A stretch of DNA of 64,000 nt from Notospermus geniculatus (lineage: Eukaryota > Nemertea > Pilidiophora > Heteronemertea > Lineidae). The notes beneath the pieces are model-generated. The model saw only the letters and a program-made list of their open reading frames with translations. It was not told the DNA's origin and ran no database searches. The stretch covers positions 296,787 through 360,786 of the forward strand of contig NMRB01000390.1 in NCBI GenBank assembly GCA_002633025.1. The letters are read 5' to 3'. Shown here piece after piece: positions 35,464 through 45,700 of the stretch (position 1 is the first letter of the stretch; each line of letters opens with the position of its first letter). The position numbers were made by a program, and so were the translations under genes.

Positions 35464-37627
35464 CTATTCATCGTCGCTCTCCATATCCTCATCATCATCT
35501 TCCTCCTCCTCTTCTTCCTCCTCGGACTCTTCTTCGCTTTCCTCCTCATCGCTTTCTTTGCCATTTTTCTGCGGTGATGGCTTGGCTGCTGCTGGTGCTT
35601 TCTTGGCTTTGGCATTCTCCTGTAAAACGAAGGATCATCTTATACCAACTGGAACTACGTCAACAAAATACATATACATTGTATGTCCATTTACCTAGCA
35701 GATTCTGCATGACACAATATTCCATTGGGCCTATTGACCAACACAAGACAAGACTGGTCTTTACCCGTAGTCTTACTATCAAAACTTTGAAGATAAAACG
35801 GAGTGCACAAGGCCAAGGGGATTTGAAGAGCAAGTTACTAGTGTCATGGCCTGATCAAGATTTATAATCAACACAGATACGGGTTTGCACCACAATAAGA
35901 AACTGGCACCAAAACCAAACATTGACATTTTTCACACAGACTATATTAGGCAGAACGCAACATACCGCATTCCATTTCTTCATATTTTGTTCGTACTTCT
36001 TTTTTAATTCTTCAGCATCCTTCACAAATGGCTTCTTGTCTTCATCTGTCAGTTCTCTCCACTGTTCAGCAGCTAAGAAAAAGAGAGAGGTCAAAATTCA
36101 AGAAGGAAAAGTCAAGGTGGGAAATGGGGGTCAGAACAAATGCTAGCAAAGCAAAATCTCAAAAATTATTTTAAGCAACTGCACAGTGGCACGAAGGGGT
36201 AACAATGTGTGTTCCATGCTGATTTTCCTGATGCAAGAATATGAGAAAGTAGAGCCTCCAAAAACTTACCCTTGCCTAGGACTACGGGAATGTGAAAATT
36301 GGAGAGAAAGAAAGAAAGAAAGAAATCCTGCGAAACCAATATGTCCTCCCCACCGTGAGGTGTGTGGAGGCCATAAATACGGGTTTGCACCACAATAAGA
36401 AACTGGCACCAAAACCAAACACTGACATTTTTCACACAGACTATATTAGGCAGAACTCAACATACCGCATTCCATTTCTTCATATTTTGTTCGTACTTCT
36501 TTTTTAATTCTTCAGCGTCCTTCACAAATGGCTTCTTGTCTTCATCTGTCAGTTCTCTCCACTGTTCAGCAGCTGAAGAAAAAGAGAGAGGTCAGAATTC
36601 AAGAAGGAAAAGTCAAGGTGGGAAAAGGGGGTCAGAACAAATGCTAGCAAAGCAAAATCTCAAAAATTATTTTGAGCAACTGCACAGTGGCGCGAAGGGG
36701 TAACAATGTGTGTTCCATGCTGATTTTCCTGATGCAAGAATATGAGAAAGTAGAGCCTCCAAAAACTTACCCTTGCCTAGGACTTGCTTTGGTTCACAGC
36801 CAGTGGCCGCAATTGATTTTCGTACAGAGGCGACGAAAAGTAAGAACGGTGTCATAGGCTTCTTGGGCTTGTTGGCATCTTTGCTGGCTTCTGGTTTGTA
36901 GATTTTCATCTGAAAAATTGAACAACACAAATTCATCACCATTATTATACTTTCAATTTCATATAAGAATATTCTCAAGGTATTTTTGCTAGCAGAAGAT
37001 TGAAATTATGGTGTTTAATCACCATTGATTAAAAACTAGACTCTGATTACACATTTTCATTCGTAAAACAAGCCGAATAAAATGTTCTAAATAATGCCCA
37101 TTGGCTGAGCCTGAGTAAGTTTTAGATCTACTTCTGATCTCCAATATTTTACCTGGGCTTCGTAGCGTTTCTTATCAGTAGATGCAGATGCAAAGTAATC
37201 TGATTTATCCGACTCAGTCATTTCCTTCCATCTTGCACCACATTGCTTCGTAAACTGTGACACCTAGATTAGAACACAAAGATATAGAAACTACAAGTAC
37301 AAGATCATTGTCTCGCCTTAGGATCTGGATGGTGATAAAACAAAATTGATCATTTTCTAAAAAGGGATGCCGTGGCCAACTCCGGTGGGGCCCACAAGGT
37401 CAGTTTGCCCACCCTTACAAAGTACAACTCCTGGAGAACACTGGAGGCATCAATCAACCAAACAAAGCAGTCCCTTACCTTCATCCCGTTGTGTTCACCA
37501 GCTTCCCTCTGAGCCAGCACATAGTAGAAGAAAGCAGTGCATGGCCTCTTTGGTGCATTTGCATCCCTCTTCTTGCGTTGCCTACGTTTCTTCTCAGGAG
37601 AGCCCTTAGTTGCAGGCTTGACACGTC
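35464..37627 (-). CDS. HMGB-like two-HMG-box protein, first exon not found
   Basis: DNA-bending chromatin protein with two HMG boxes and an acidic tail. Minus-strand exons in phase: 37627..37479, 37263..37153, 36909..36771, 36572..36466 (or its duplicate 36072..35966), 35619..35464. The N-terminal part is basic (EKKRRQRKKR). Box A: DANAPKRPCTAFFYYVLAQR ... FTKQCGARWKEM ... KKRYEAQMKIY. Box B: DANKPKKPMTPFLLFVASVR ... EQWRELTDEDKKPFVKDAEE ... YEQNMKKWN. The C-terminus is a run of Glu/Asp (SEEESEEEEEEEEDDDED) ending ESDDE. This order, box-box-acidic, is that of HMGB1/2-type proteins. The first coding exon should end in phase 1 and lies above 37627; I could not find it. The fourth exon occurs twice, and since it enters in phase 1 and leaves in phase 0, both copies cannot be used in one message. 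Confidence 0.88.
35880..36294 (-). repeat. HMGB exon duplication, copy 1
   Basis: Matches 36370..36790 closely. It contains the second copy of the KWN-ending exon (36072..35966) and only the last dozen bases of the preceding exon with its donor (CCTAGGCAAGG|GTAAG). The acceptor reads TTAG here against TTCAG in the other copy. Confidence 0.93.
36303..36330. repeat. GAAA microsatellite between the HMGB duplicates
   Basis: GAGAAAGAAAGAAAGAAAGA lies in the short unique spacer (about 36295-36369) between the two copies. Confidence 0.85.
36370..36790 (-). repeat. HMGB exon duplication, copy 2
   Basis: Continuous with the complete upstream exon (36909..36771), so probably the native context; carries the exon 36572..36466. 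Confidence 0.93.
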
Positions 37628-38249
37628 CTGGAGAGAAGAATATTAATCTATGAAGTACATGAAGTTTGCATTGGATTAAAAGGGGAGAGTTCCATTTTCA
37701 TCTTAGGTCTGTAAGCTGCATCGCCTTACAACTCCTGAGTCCAATTTTGGATGCAATACTATTTTATTCATTGGTTGTAGGAGTTTCAAAACACATTTTT
37801 AAATATTTTTTTACTTTTTAAATATTCCTTCATCAAGTTTATTAAAAGTTGTTATGAAAAGGGATCGCCTGCTGTGCTAATCCTAATGGGAAGATGTTTA
37901 TCAAAAACTTTCTTGGATAAATTTTTTTTTCTGTGTCCAATAGTCAAGATCAGAAAGGCCTTCAACTTACTGTATTTTCAATATTTTAAATTTTTCATTT
38001 TATGTATTTGCACTGTCTTCTTTTATCACGCTGTGCAGCAGAGGTAGGCCTACATTCCTAAAGACAGATCCTCTTTTGCTTTTCTCCATCTCCTCTTTAT
38101 CTATCTGCACCCATGAGCACAGTTTATTGTACTTCCTCCTTTATAAAATGTACATTTTATATGGATCAATAAACTAATTAATTTGTAATTTGTAAAAAAT
38201 TTGTGCTATAGGCCTACAACGTATTTAATCCTTCCCCCTGTTTCACTTT

Positions 38250-38520
38250 CAGGCCTTTATATTCCCTAATTTGGGCTATTTCTGTTGACGGTGGTATTGG
38301 GCCAAAGGTCCCCATCAGAGTGCTGAAGGCGCGATCTGGGGGGGAGGGCGAGGGGGGTTTCCCCCCTCATTAGGAAATTTTTCGAAAATAGAGGATAAAA
38401 GACACCATTTCCAGGCATCTGAGATTCCCATTTAAATGTAAAACAAGACTCAAATTTGGGCGCCCTTAATTTGGACTCCGACGTTAAACGTTGTTAATTT
38501 GGGGGAATATAAAGGCCTGA
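38250..38520. repeat. Inverted-repeat element with AGGCCTTTATATTCCC ends
   Basis: CAGGCCTTTATATTCCCTAA on the left and TTTGGGGGAATATAAAGGCC on the right are mirror ends, with a G-rich/C-rich interior. Confidence 0.8.
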
Positions 38521-39965
38521 CTTTACTTTTGCTTTAGTTCAAAACATGGCTTTTCCCACTTGAGAAGTCTTTCAACTTCGAGATCAGTTTCCAGCACTAT
38601 CCATTTGTTTGTCCAGCATGTCTTGTGACCACTCCTGAACCGTGATCTAGGCCTTTAATACTACTCACTAGCAAATAAATGTACAAGCCAATTATTTGCA
38701 AAATTAGATGAAGTGCTGGCGAATGCCAATTCAATTATTATTGTTTTTAGACAGTTTGTTCTCAATCCAACTAACTTAGGCATAAAATGTAGAGAGCAGT
38801 TCGCAATACACAGTTTGCGAAATTAGCGGCCACCATTTTTTGGGTGGAAATTAGCCGAATTTTCAAATTTTTCAAATATATTTCGAACATATATTTTATT
38901 AGCTGCTTGCTTGCTAAAATATCTTTATGCAGTTCTAAAGTGCTTACTGTATGAACTTTCTTTCTTTGAAAGCCTCTAACAGTGCAAAATTCCATTCATT
39001 GAAAAAGCCCAACCNACGCGTTGTATTGCGTTGGCTGCCCAGTACTCCTGGGTATGGGGTCGGGACCGGGCGGGAAAGTCCCGAGGAAGTGTTTGAATCC
39101 TTTTGTCCTTTTTTCTCACTCAGTCCACACATCCTTTCAACAAGATAGACCCGTTATTCGATCGCTTACACATGTTTAGATCTACATGTATACCTTTTGC
39201 TTGGTGTCGCTGCTAACTTTAATTTGCGAAAAGCGAACCAACATTTTTGAATATAGCGCCTACCATTGCGCGACTGTTCCCAATGCAATTGATGATGCTG
39301 GACGAATTTGTCCATTTATTTCAAGAAATAACTCAGAAGTACTCAGCATTGTGCAAAAATGAAAAATAAAGACTTGTTCCGACAACGATTCTGCTACCGG
39401 TAGGCCCTACTAAATTTTTGTGACCGGTCGGAATAGCAATGTTCAGAACATCCTGCGAGAAAGTGTTTTTCCATTTTGCATAATTGTTGAGTAGTTTCGA
39501 GTATGACATCAGGGGTGGATACGGGGGGGTTGCACCCCCCCCCCCTGTCGGCGACCGAAGATAACATTTTTTATCACAATAAAAACATAAAAAATCTCGC
39601 TTCACTTGTAGCGTAGCGTCCGCCCGTGTAGGCTATGTAGGCCTGAATCATGGTGTGAAACAATCGTTCTAACGTGGGACAACATTCTGCATTGTGTACT
39701 GTTTCGAAATGTAAAGGCCTGTCTACACCATCAACATTTTCAAAACATTTCTGCGACAAAACATTTTGAAAACTGTTTTTGAATTGTTGCCGGCTTGTTT
39801 AGTTCAGGGTTGCTCTGCACTCTGCAACATTATCAAAACATTCAAATTGTTTTGCCAAAGTTTCAGGTAGTCCACTCCACACTGTGCAACAAATCGAAAC
39901 CACTGTATTTTGGAAGTGTTGCAATTGGATGTTTTTGAAATGTTTTGGAAATGTTGATGGTGTAC

Positions 39966-40141
39966 AGGGACGGATCCAGGATTTCGGGAAAGAGGGGGCG
40001 CACTGTGCTAGAAACATTGAAATCTGCGGTGAATTTCAATGATATGCTCCAAATTTCAGAATTTCACGGTCGATTTTAAAGATTTTTTGGCCGAAAGGGG
40101 GGCGTGCGGCGGGTGCGCCCCCCCCCTTGGATCCGCGCCTA
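39966..40141. repeat. GGATCC-ended dispersed element, copy 2
   Basis: GACGGATCCAGGATTTCGGG ... CCTTGGATCCGCGCCT, with GCTAGAAACATTGAAATCTG and TTTTTTGGCCGAAAGGGG. Inverted relative of 4947..5114. Similar ends recur at about 55115-55135 and about 56530. Confidence 0.8.
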
Positions 40142-40532
40142 GATAGGCCTTAAGAGGCGTGGCACCGGACTTTCTCAACCTCAGGTGCCGGGAAATCGCT
40201 TCTCAGAGCTTCTGTGTTTTCAACAAATTCATCCTGGTGAGGTCCCCAACACCCCCCGCCGAATCGGCGCCAGTGCGCGACTGAGTTGCTCATAACGCGA
40301 AATTTCTTTCATCCTTCTTCACAAGGTTATTGAATGGAAAATTATGGCTATTGTAATGCAATCTTTCTCTATATATTCATCTATGGAATAATCTTCACAG
40401 TTTGGGGGTATTTAAGTCCCTTTTAAAGGGTTTTAAGTAAAATGTGCTCTGAAACCCGCTGGGACAAAAGTGGTGTTCTGTTTCCTGTTCTGTGTTCTGG
40501 ACCAGAATGCGAAAAGAAACAGAACCACACCA

Positions 40533-40620
40533 GGGGCCGTATGCATAAAACGTCTTAAGTGTAAAATTTCCCTTAAACTATTGTTCCAAACAAAAAGTTA
40601 AGGAAATATGCATACGGCCC
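40533..40620. repeat. Short foldback element
   Basis: GGGGCCGTATGCATAAAACG mirrored by GGAAATATGCATACGGCCCC; 88 bp hairpin. Confidence 0.85.
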
Positions 40621-40730
40621 CAGTTTTGTCCCAGGTTTCAGAATACATTGGTGACAAAATTTCACAAAACTTTTGTGGAAGGGGTCCTTGTCGGAACAGG
40701 CCCCGAGTCGGTGATGAAGGTTCAGGGGCC

Positions 40731-40948
40731 TGTTTCATAAAGTGACTAAGCTAATCTTTAACCAAATGGAAAATGCATTCGCGTACGCGACGCGGTTTCT
40801 TTTGTGTTTTTGCACTCCACTGGGATGGTGCTCACACTAGTGGTGCCTGAAAACACAAAAGAAAACGGGTAACTCCCCGCCGCGTCGCGCTAGTCTGTCA
40901 CCGCCTTTAATGATACCATAGCATAGTCACTTTATGAAACGGGCGCCA
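40731..40948. repeat. Foldback element with nested insertion
   Basis: Outer ends GGCCTGTTTCATAAAGTGAC and GTCACTTTATGAAACGGGC belong to the family at 7279..7385. Inside are ACGCGACGCGG...CCGCGTCGCGC arms and an AGTCTGTCACCGCCTTTAA end, which belong to the AAAGGCGGTGACAG family. Confidence 0.8.
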
Positions 40949-41483
40949 GAACATATCGAGAAAGTGTTTTCCATTTTTGCACAACTGCTGAGAAGTTTGA
41001 GTAAGGCATCACCAGGGTAATCATGGCCTTCAGGTGTCTGTACCTCATCACACTTTCTTGTGCGAGCGAAGTCGGATGACGGAGCGACATACCCGGCTTG
41101 TTGTTGCAGCCAGTGACTGAGTTCCGAGTCCTGCTGGAGGGCACCGTATACGTATAGACTAGTATCCCAATACACCCTGGCCATAAAAAGACCGCTAAGC
41201 CCAGGCCTTGGCAATTTGGTTTTGGTCGTGAATGAAAAAAAGAAATCATGTTGCGTCTTGAATATTTAAATGCATTTATTTACAAAATTGTATATCAATG
41301 GTTATAAAAGTGAATAATATTACAGGCATTATTAAACGTATAAAAATTTGAAAATCTACACCTGTATAGGCCTATATGATATGTAATTTCGGTTCATTCC
41401 AAGGTGACCACACATCCTCATGATTGATGAATGACGCATATGTAATGACATTTATCCCGGCAAGGTGGCGTTGCGAGCGCAAT

Positions 41484-41630
41484 AGGGAGGTTTAGAAATC
41501 AAACGATCGTAAACTTCACAACATAATTTTTCATACTAATGCACATTAACCAGATTTTGTATAATTGCATTTTCGGTACAAAAATAACGTTGTCGTTAAC
41601 GTTAACGTTTGATATCTAAACCTCACTAAC
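41484..41630. repeat. Foldback element, AACGTTAACG family, copy 1
   Basis: GGGAGGTTTAGAAATCAAAC ... GTTTGATATCTAAACCTC, with AACGTTGTCGTTAACGTTAA inside. Copies recur at 45098, 49654 and 50055, and a related one at 54417. Confidence 0.85.
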
Positions 41631-42120
41631 GTCGTTTTTACGACGTCTTCGTCGACGAAGTTAGGGAGGGAACGTCGAAAAAGGGGTACAATCGCTCACA
41701 GCGCCTCCAAGTGGCGATAGTTTGCAGATTGATCATTAAAACGAGGCCTGCTCCATGAAATTCTGCGGGTCATCTCCTATCTACAGTTCATTGCCGAACG
41801 AAGGTTACCAGGGGCGAATCCACAAAATTTTCAAAAATTGGATGCCAAAATGCGTTTTCCAGGTATCTGAGGCACAACAAAAAACACAACTCTGCCGCAA
41901 TAACGGGGGAGGGGGGGGGCGCCCGCTGCGCCCCCTAAATCCTGATTACTGATGGGTAGTCCCAGCAACCTACAATTTAGCATAGTGAACTTCCCCCCTA
42001 CAGTACATGTAGGTCTACAAATGGTAAGTTGTAGTTGTTTCGCACTGCGACGCCAACATGTTGTGGCGTGCCCACTACGTCACCGAGTGAACGGCCAAGC
42101 CTCCTCAACTCCCCACTCAA

Positions 42121-42360
42121 AGATGTATCACGGGTATTTTCGCGGGCCACGAAAATCATTGTTTATTTACATTTTGTTTGTTTGTGTCCAGTCTTTTTTG
42201 TCTTATGAGTAATTTGTTGGTGGCATGCTCCTCTAGAAATTCTTTTGATACAGTAAGTATTCAATTTGAAAGGTTGGCATGTCCCAAAAGTCCAAAATAA
42301 CATCAATGTTTACAAACATTGAATGTAAACAATGAAGTCGTGATACATTATCTTTAAAAT
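42121..42360. repeat. 240-bp element, GTGATACATTATCTTTAAA end, copy 1
   Basis: AAAGATGTATCACGGGTATTTTC start and CGTGATACATTATCTTTAAA end. Reverse complement of 47556..47810 over its whole length (shared GTTGGTGGCATGC, CTCTAGAAATTC, GGCATGTCCCAAAAGTCC). Confidence 0.9.
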
Positions 42361-42777
42361 ATCCTTCTTCACACTGTTGACTCTACAGATTGTCGACCAT
42401 ACGAATGTTCCGAGCCGTCGAGTGTGGCGTGAGACCGGTACCGACCATCAGCCGAACGTGAAACACTGTGCCGGCTTCCAGTGGAAACGGACGGCTGAAA
42501 GATGAAGGACATACTTATAATACAGGATGTTGAAATGAAATCGATTAATGCAGAGATTTTTGTCGCGTCAGGACAAGTGGCAACAGTTTTCCTGTCCCCC
42601 GCACACAAGGCAACAACTGACGACATTTATCGCCAACTTAATTTGGTTGTCCCATGTGATAGACTCCGTGCTGATTGGTCAATAATGCAAAACTGTTGCC
42701 TATTCCCCGTCGCCAGACACCCAGCATACGTGACTCACCCGCAAAGAACTGGACAAACATCAAACATAGTTTGATAT

Positions 42778-45700
42778 TCAGAAACCTTGGCTGGTGTTGC
42801 CGACCCTGGCAGACGAGGTGACAAAGTGGCGAAATAAATCGCCGCAGGCAACGCAAATCGCCTGTTGTGTCCTCGCGGTGCCATCAACGCCATACAAATT
42901 CCGTTCTCCTCTCCTGCTAGGCCAATAGCAGTTTTTTTCATATTCAGAGTCGACAAAACCTACAGAACCTCTGAAGGCCCGTCGGCACGATCCGATTTTT
43001 GTTGGATGACGTTGGACGATGTTGGATGTTGTAGGACGGGAAATCGAACGAATATTGGATGGGAAATCGGACGGAAATCGGATCGTCTGGACGGGCCATG
43101 ACACTTGGAAACATGAATTCATCATGGGATCTCTGACTATAACCCCTGATTCTTGGTGTTGCGAAATTTCATAAAGAATGCTCACAGATTTGCCATATCC
43201 GTTTGCGTTGTAAGATACCGGAGCGTTGCTCACTACTGACACAACAGATGGCGTAGAACGGGAACGGGCCATTTTCGGGTCGACATAAAACCCATCGACG
43301 TAGTCCACGAGCTTTCGATGCTGTTCAAGCGCTGGACCCCACTCTGGGGTTGGGATGCTGAGATCACGGAACCGCTGGAAGATGAAAAAACGTCAGTAGT
43401 AACATCCTTGGAGGAGAAATCATGATACGGTGTTAAGGAATTGAAGTCCCCAGGAAAATCTTCAATCAAATTCGGTTTTCTTGCCATGCACATTATTTCA
43501 ATTTAAAAAAAAGTGCCAGAATACAGTAGGCATATGTTCTATTTCATTGGGTATTTGAGTACATAGGGTTAGCTGACGTAGCCTATGCTGATATTGAAAG
43601 GAATGGGCGCTATAAGTGAGGTTTCGCAAATCTGACGAAACACGAAGTACGAAATACGACTTGGACTTCATTTCCATGACGTAATGTATTTCAGGAGACG
43701 GACGGTACCACAAATATCGCCTGCTGCAAGAGCGTCTTTTAGCGTATGACGAGTTGCGGTGTATATTAAACTTTGAAATTTATCTTTTGTTTCCACTTCG
43801 TAGATACGAAGTGGAAATATAAAAATTAAAAATGCACCATAACTCTCTCGGCCTTACATGATATGCTAAAAGACGCACTGGCAGCAGGCACATTTGTGGT
43901 ACCAACCATCTCCAGAATTATCAGGTCCTGGAAATGAAGTCTAATGTGTTTCGTCAGATTTCCGAAACCTCGCTATTATCTAACCTCGCATATCGGTCCT
44001 TCTTCCTTAGCAAGCAGGTAGATTGCCACGATAATGATACAGAGGACGGATAAACTGGTCATCATCCAACCAATGGCGTCTGCCCAGGGAGGGTAGTGGT
44101 AGTCACCATATTCTGCAGGCGAGTAATCGATCCAGGCGAAGAGCAGAATGGCCTGCAGAAAAATAGAGAAGCATTTGGAGTAAGTCCCCTAAAGCCTGCC
44201 GCACACTGGAGCTATCTGCTGAGCAAAACGTCAGTCGTTTATTTTCGGTGAGAGGAAGAAAAATCACCGAAAATACGCGCACACACGAGCTAGGCCTACT
44301 AGTATCTGCTGAGCAACGGTCTCGACTGACTTTTTGCTCAGCAGATAGCTCCAGTGTGCGGCAGGCTTAAAGGTGCTCTAGTTCGTAAACATTATGGTGT
44401 GTCACCTATTGTCAACTTCTGGTACTAACAAATCAGATAAAATCGAATTATATCTCGCCTCTCACAACTTTTTGTTTGTTTTTGAGCGTAAAATCATAAA
44501 TATATTTCAGTTACAAGAATATTTGTCAAGATAGACATAAAATAGATAACATCAATGTTTTGGTACACGCGGTGTTGCCACCTGTCCGAGGAAAAATAAC
44601 TATTGTAATCAACCATTTAAATAAACAAACCGTAATGTTTACAATTCTAACTAAAGCCGAAAATATACAGAGAAACCAATAATTCGTCAGAGAGGATTTT
44701 TCTTAGTAAAACGTAGAGTCGATTTATAAGTTCTATCGTGTCATCTTCGTGCTTATCTCATTCTCCTGCCCTCCCGTCACTCCATTTTTTTTCGGTGCTC
44801 AACCGAAAACACTAGTATGGTCTCAGCTCTTACCAGAATAAGGAAAGGACTTATTCCCTGCCAGCAAATTTGCCACCACATCGTCGGCATCTTGCCCGTC
44901 ATACATTTGATATCTTTGAAGAACCTCTTGGAACCATACACCCATCCCAGCGCTATTGCCTCACAAAATCCAATGACTAGAAGACCCCACCCTCCTGCAT
45001 AGGTGTCCATCAGCTGCAACCAATAACTGCCGCCCTGTAAATGGAAGATTCTAATTGCTGATAAAAACGATTTGGACATCGCTCCGTCTTGCGTCATTAT
45101 ACATTAAGCAGATTTTATATTGCATTTTCGGTACAAAAATAACGTTGTCGTTAACGTTTACGTTTATCGTTTGATTTCTAGACCTCCCTGATGTCTTCTT
45201 CTATACTTACGTTGCAGCAGAGTGGTAACCCCAGCAGGAAGAATACGATGCTGAGGACAAGTATGACCCATGTTTTCTTTGGACGGAGTACATCCGGGAA
45301 CTTATCAATGAGACATGTGATTATGGTCTCGATTAGGGCAAACTGAAGAACAAAAATGAAAAGGATTGCGTTCTTCCTCAAGATGATGGTGTGGAAGGAA
45401 AGAAAGTCCGTTGAAATAGTGTCCTGGGAAAGAGAGAAGGGAGTAAGAAATAAAAGTGGAAAATAAGAAGTGGGAAATTTTGGAATTTTGCGCGAATTTT
45501 TCAATTTCTCATTTTGAGAAACATCGCCCGAAAAATCCGACAAAATGTTATGTCATTTTAAGAAAATTTATCAAAAATTTTCTCCCAATTTGAGAAATTG
45601 AAAACTTCGCGCAAAATTCCAAAATTTCCCACTTCCTTTTTTCCACTTTTATTTCTTATACTCCCTTCAGATGTTTTTGTCAGTTTTAATCTCGGGTCAT

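Larger units (their letters stand above)
37628..42777. other. Gene-poor stretch between HMGB and the SLC6 stop codon
   Basis: About 5.1 kb with no exon I can support. It should contain the HMGB first exon(s) and promoter and the SLC6 3' UTR. Much of it is dispersed repeats, several of them listed separately. Around 38340-38370 there is a G-rich then C-rich run (GGGGGGGAGGGCGAGGGGGG-like). Single N at 39015. Confidence 0.5.

Noticed and set aside
38944-39132. Frame ending LLEAFKERKFIQ before a GTAAGC as the missing HMGB first exon
   Set aside because: The phase does not match the phase-1 entry required at 37627, and it contains an N.
40927-41249. Minus-strand frames of about 100 codons
   Set aside because: No family resemblance or splice context; partly inside a foldback element.
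42369-42774. Overlapping open frames on both strands (plus strand starts MKDILIIQDVEMKS)
   Set aside because: Short, no splice sites matching neighbours, no recognised family; lies in the region after the SLC6 stop.
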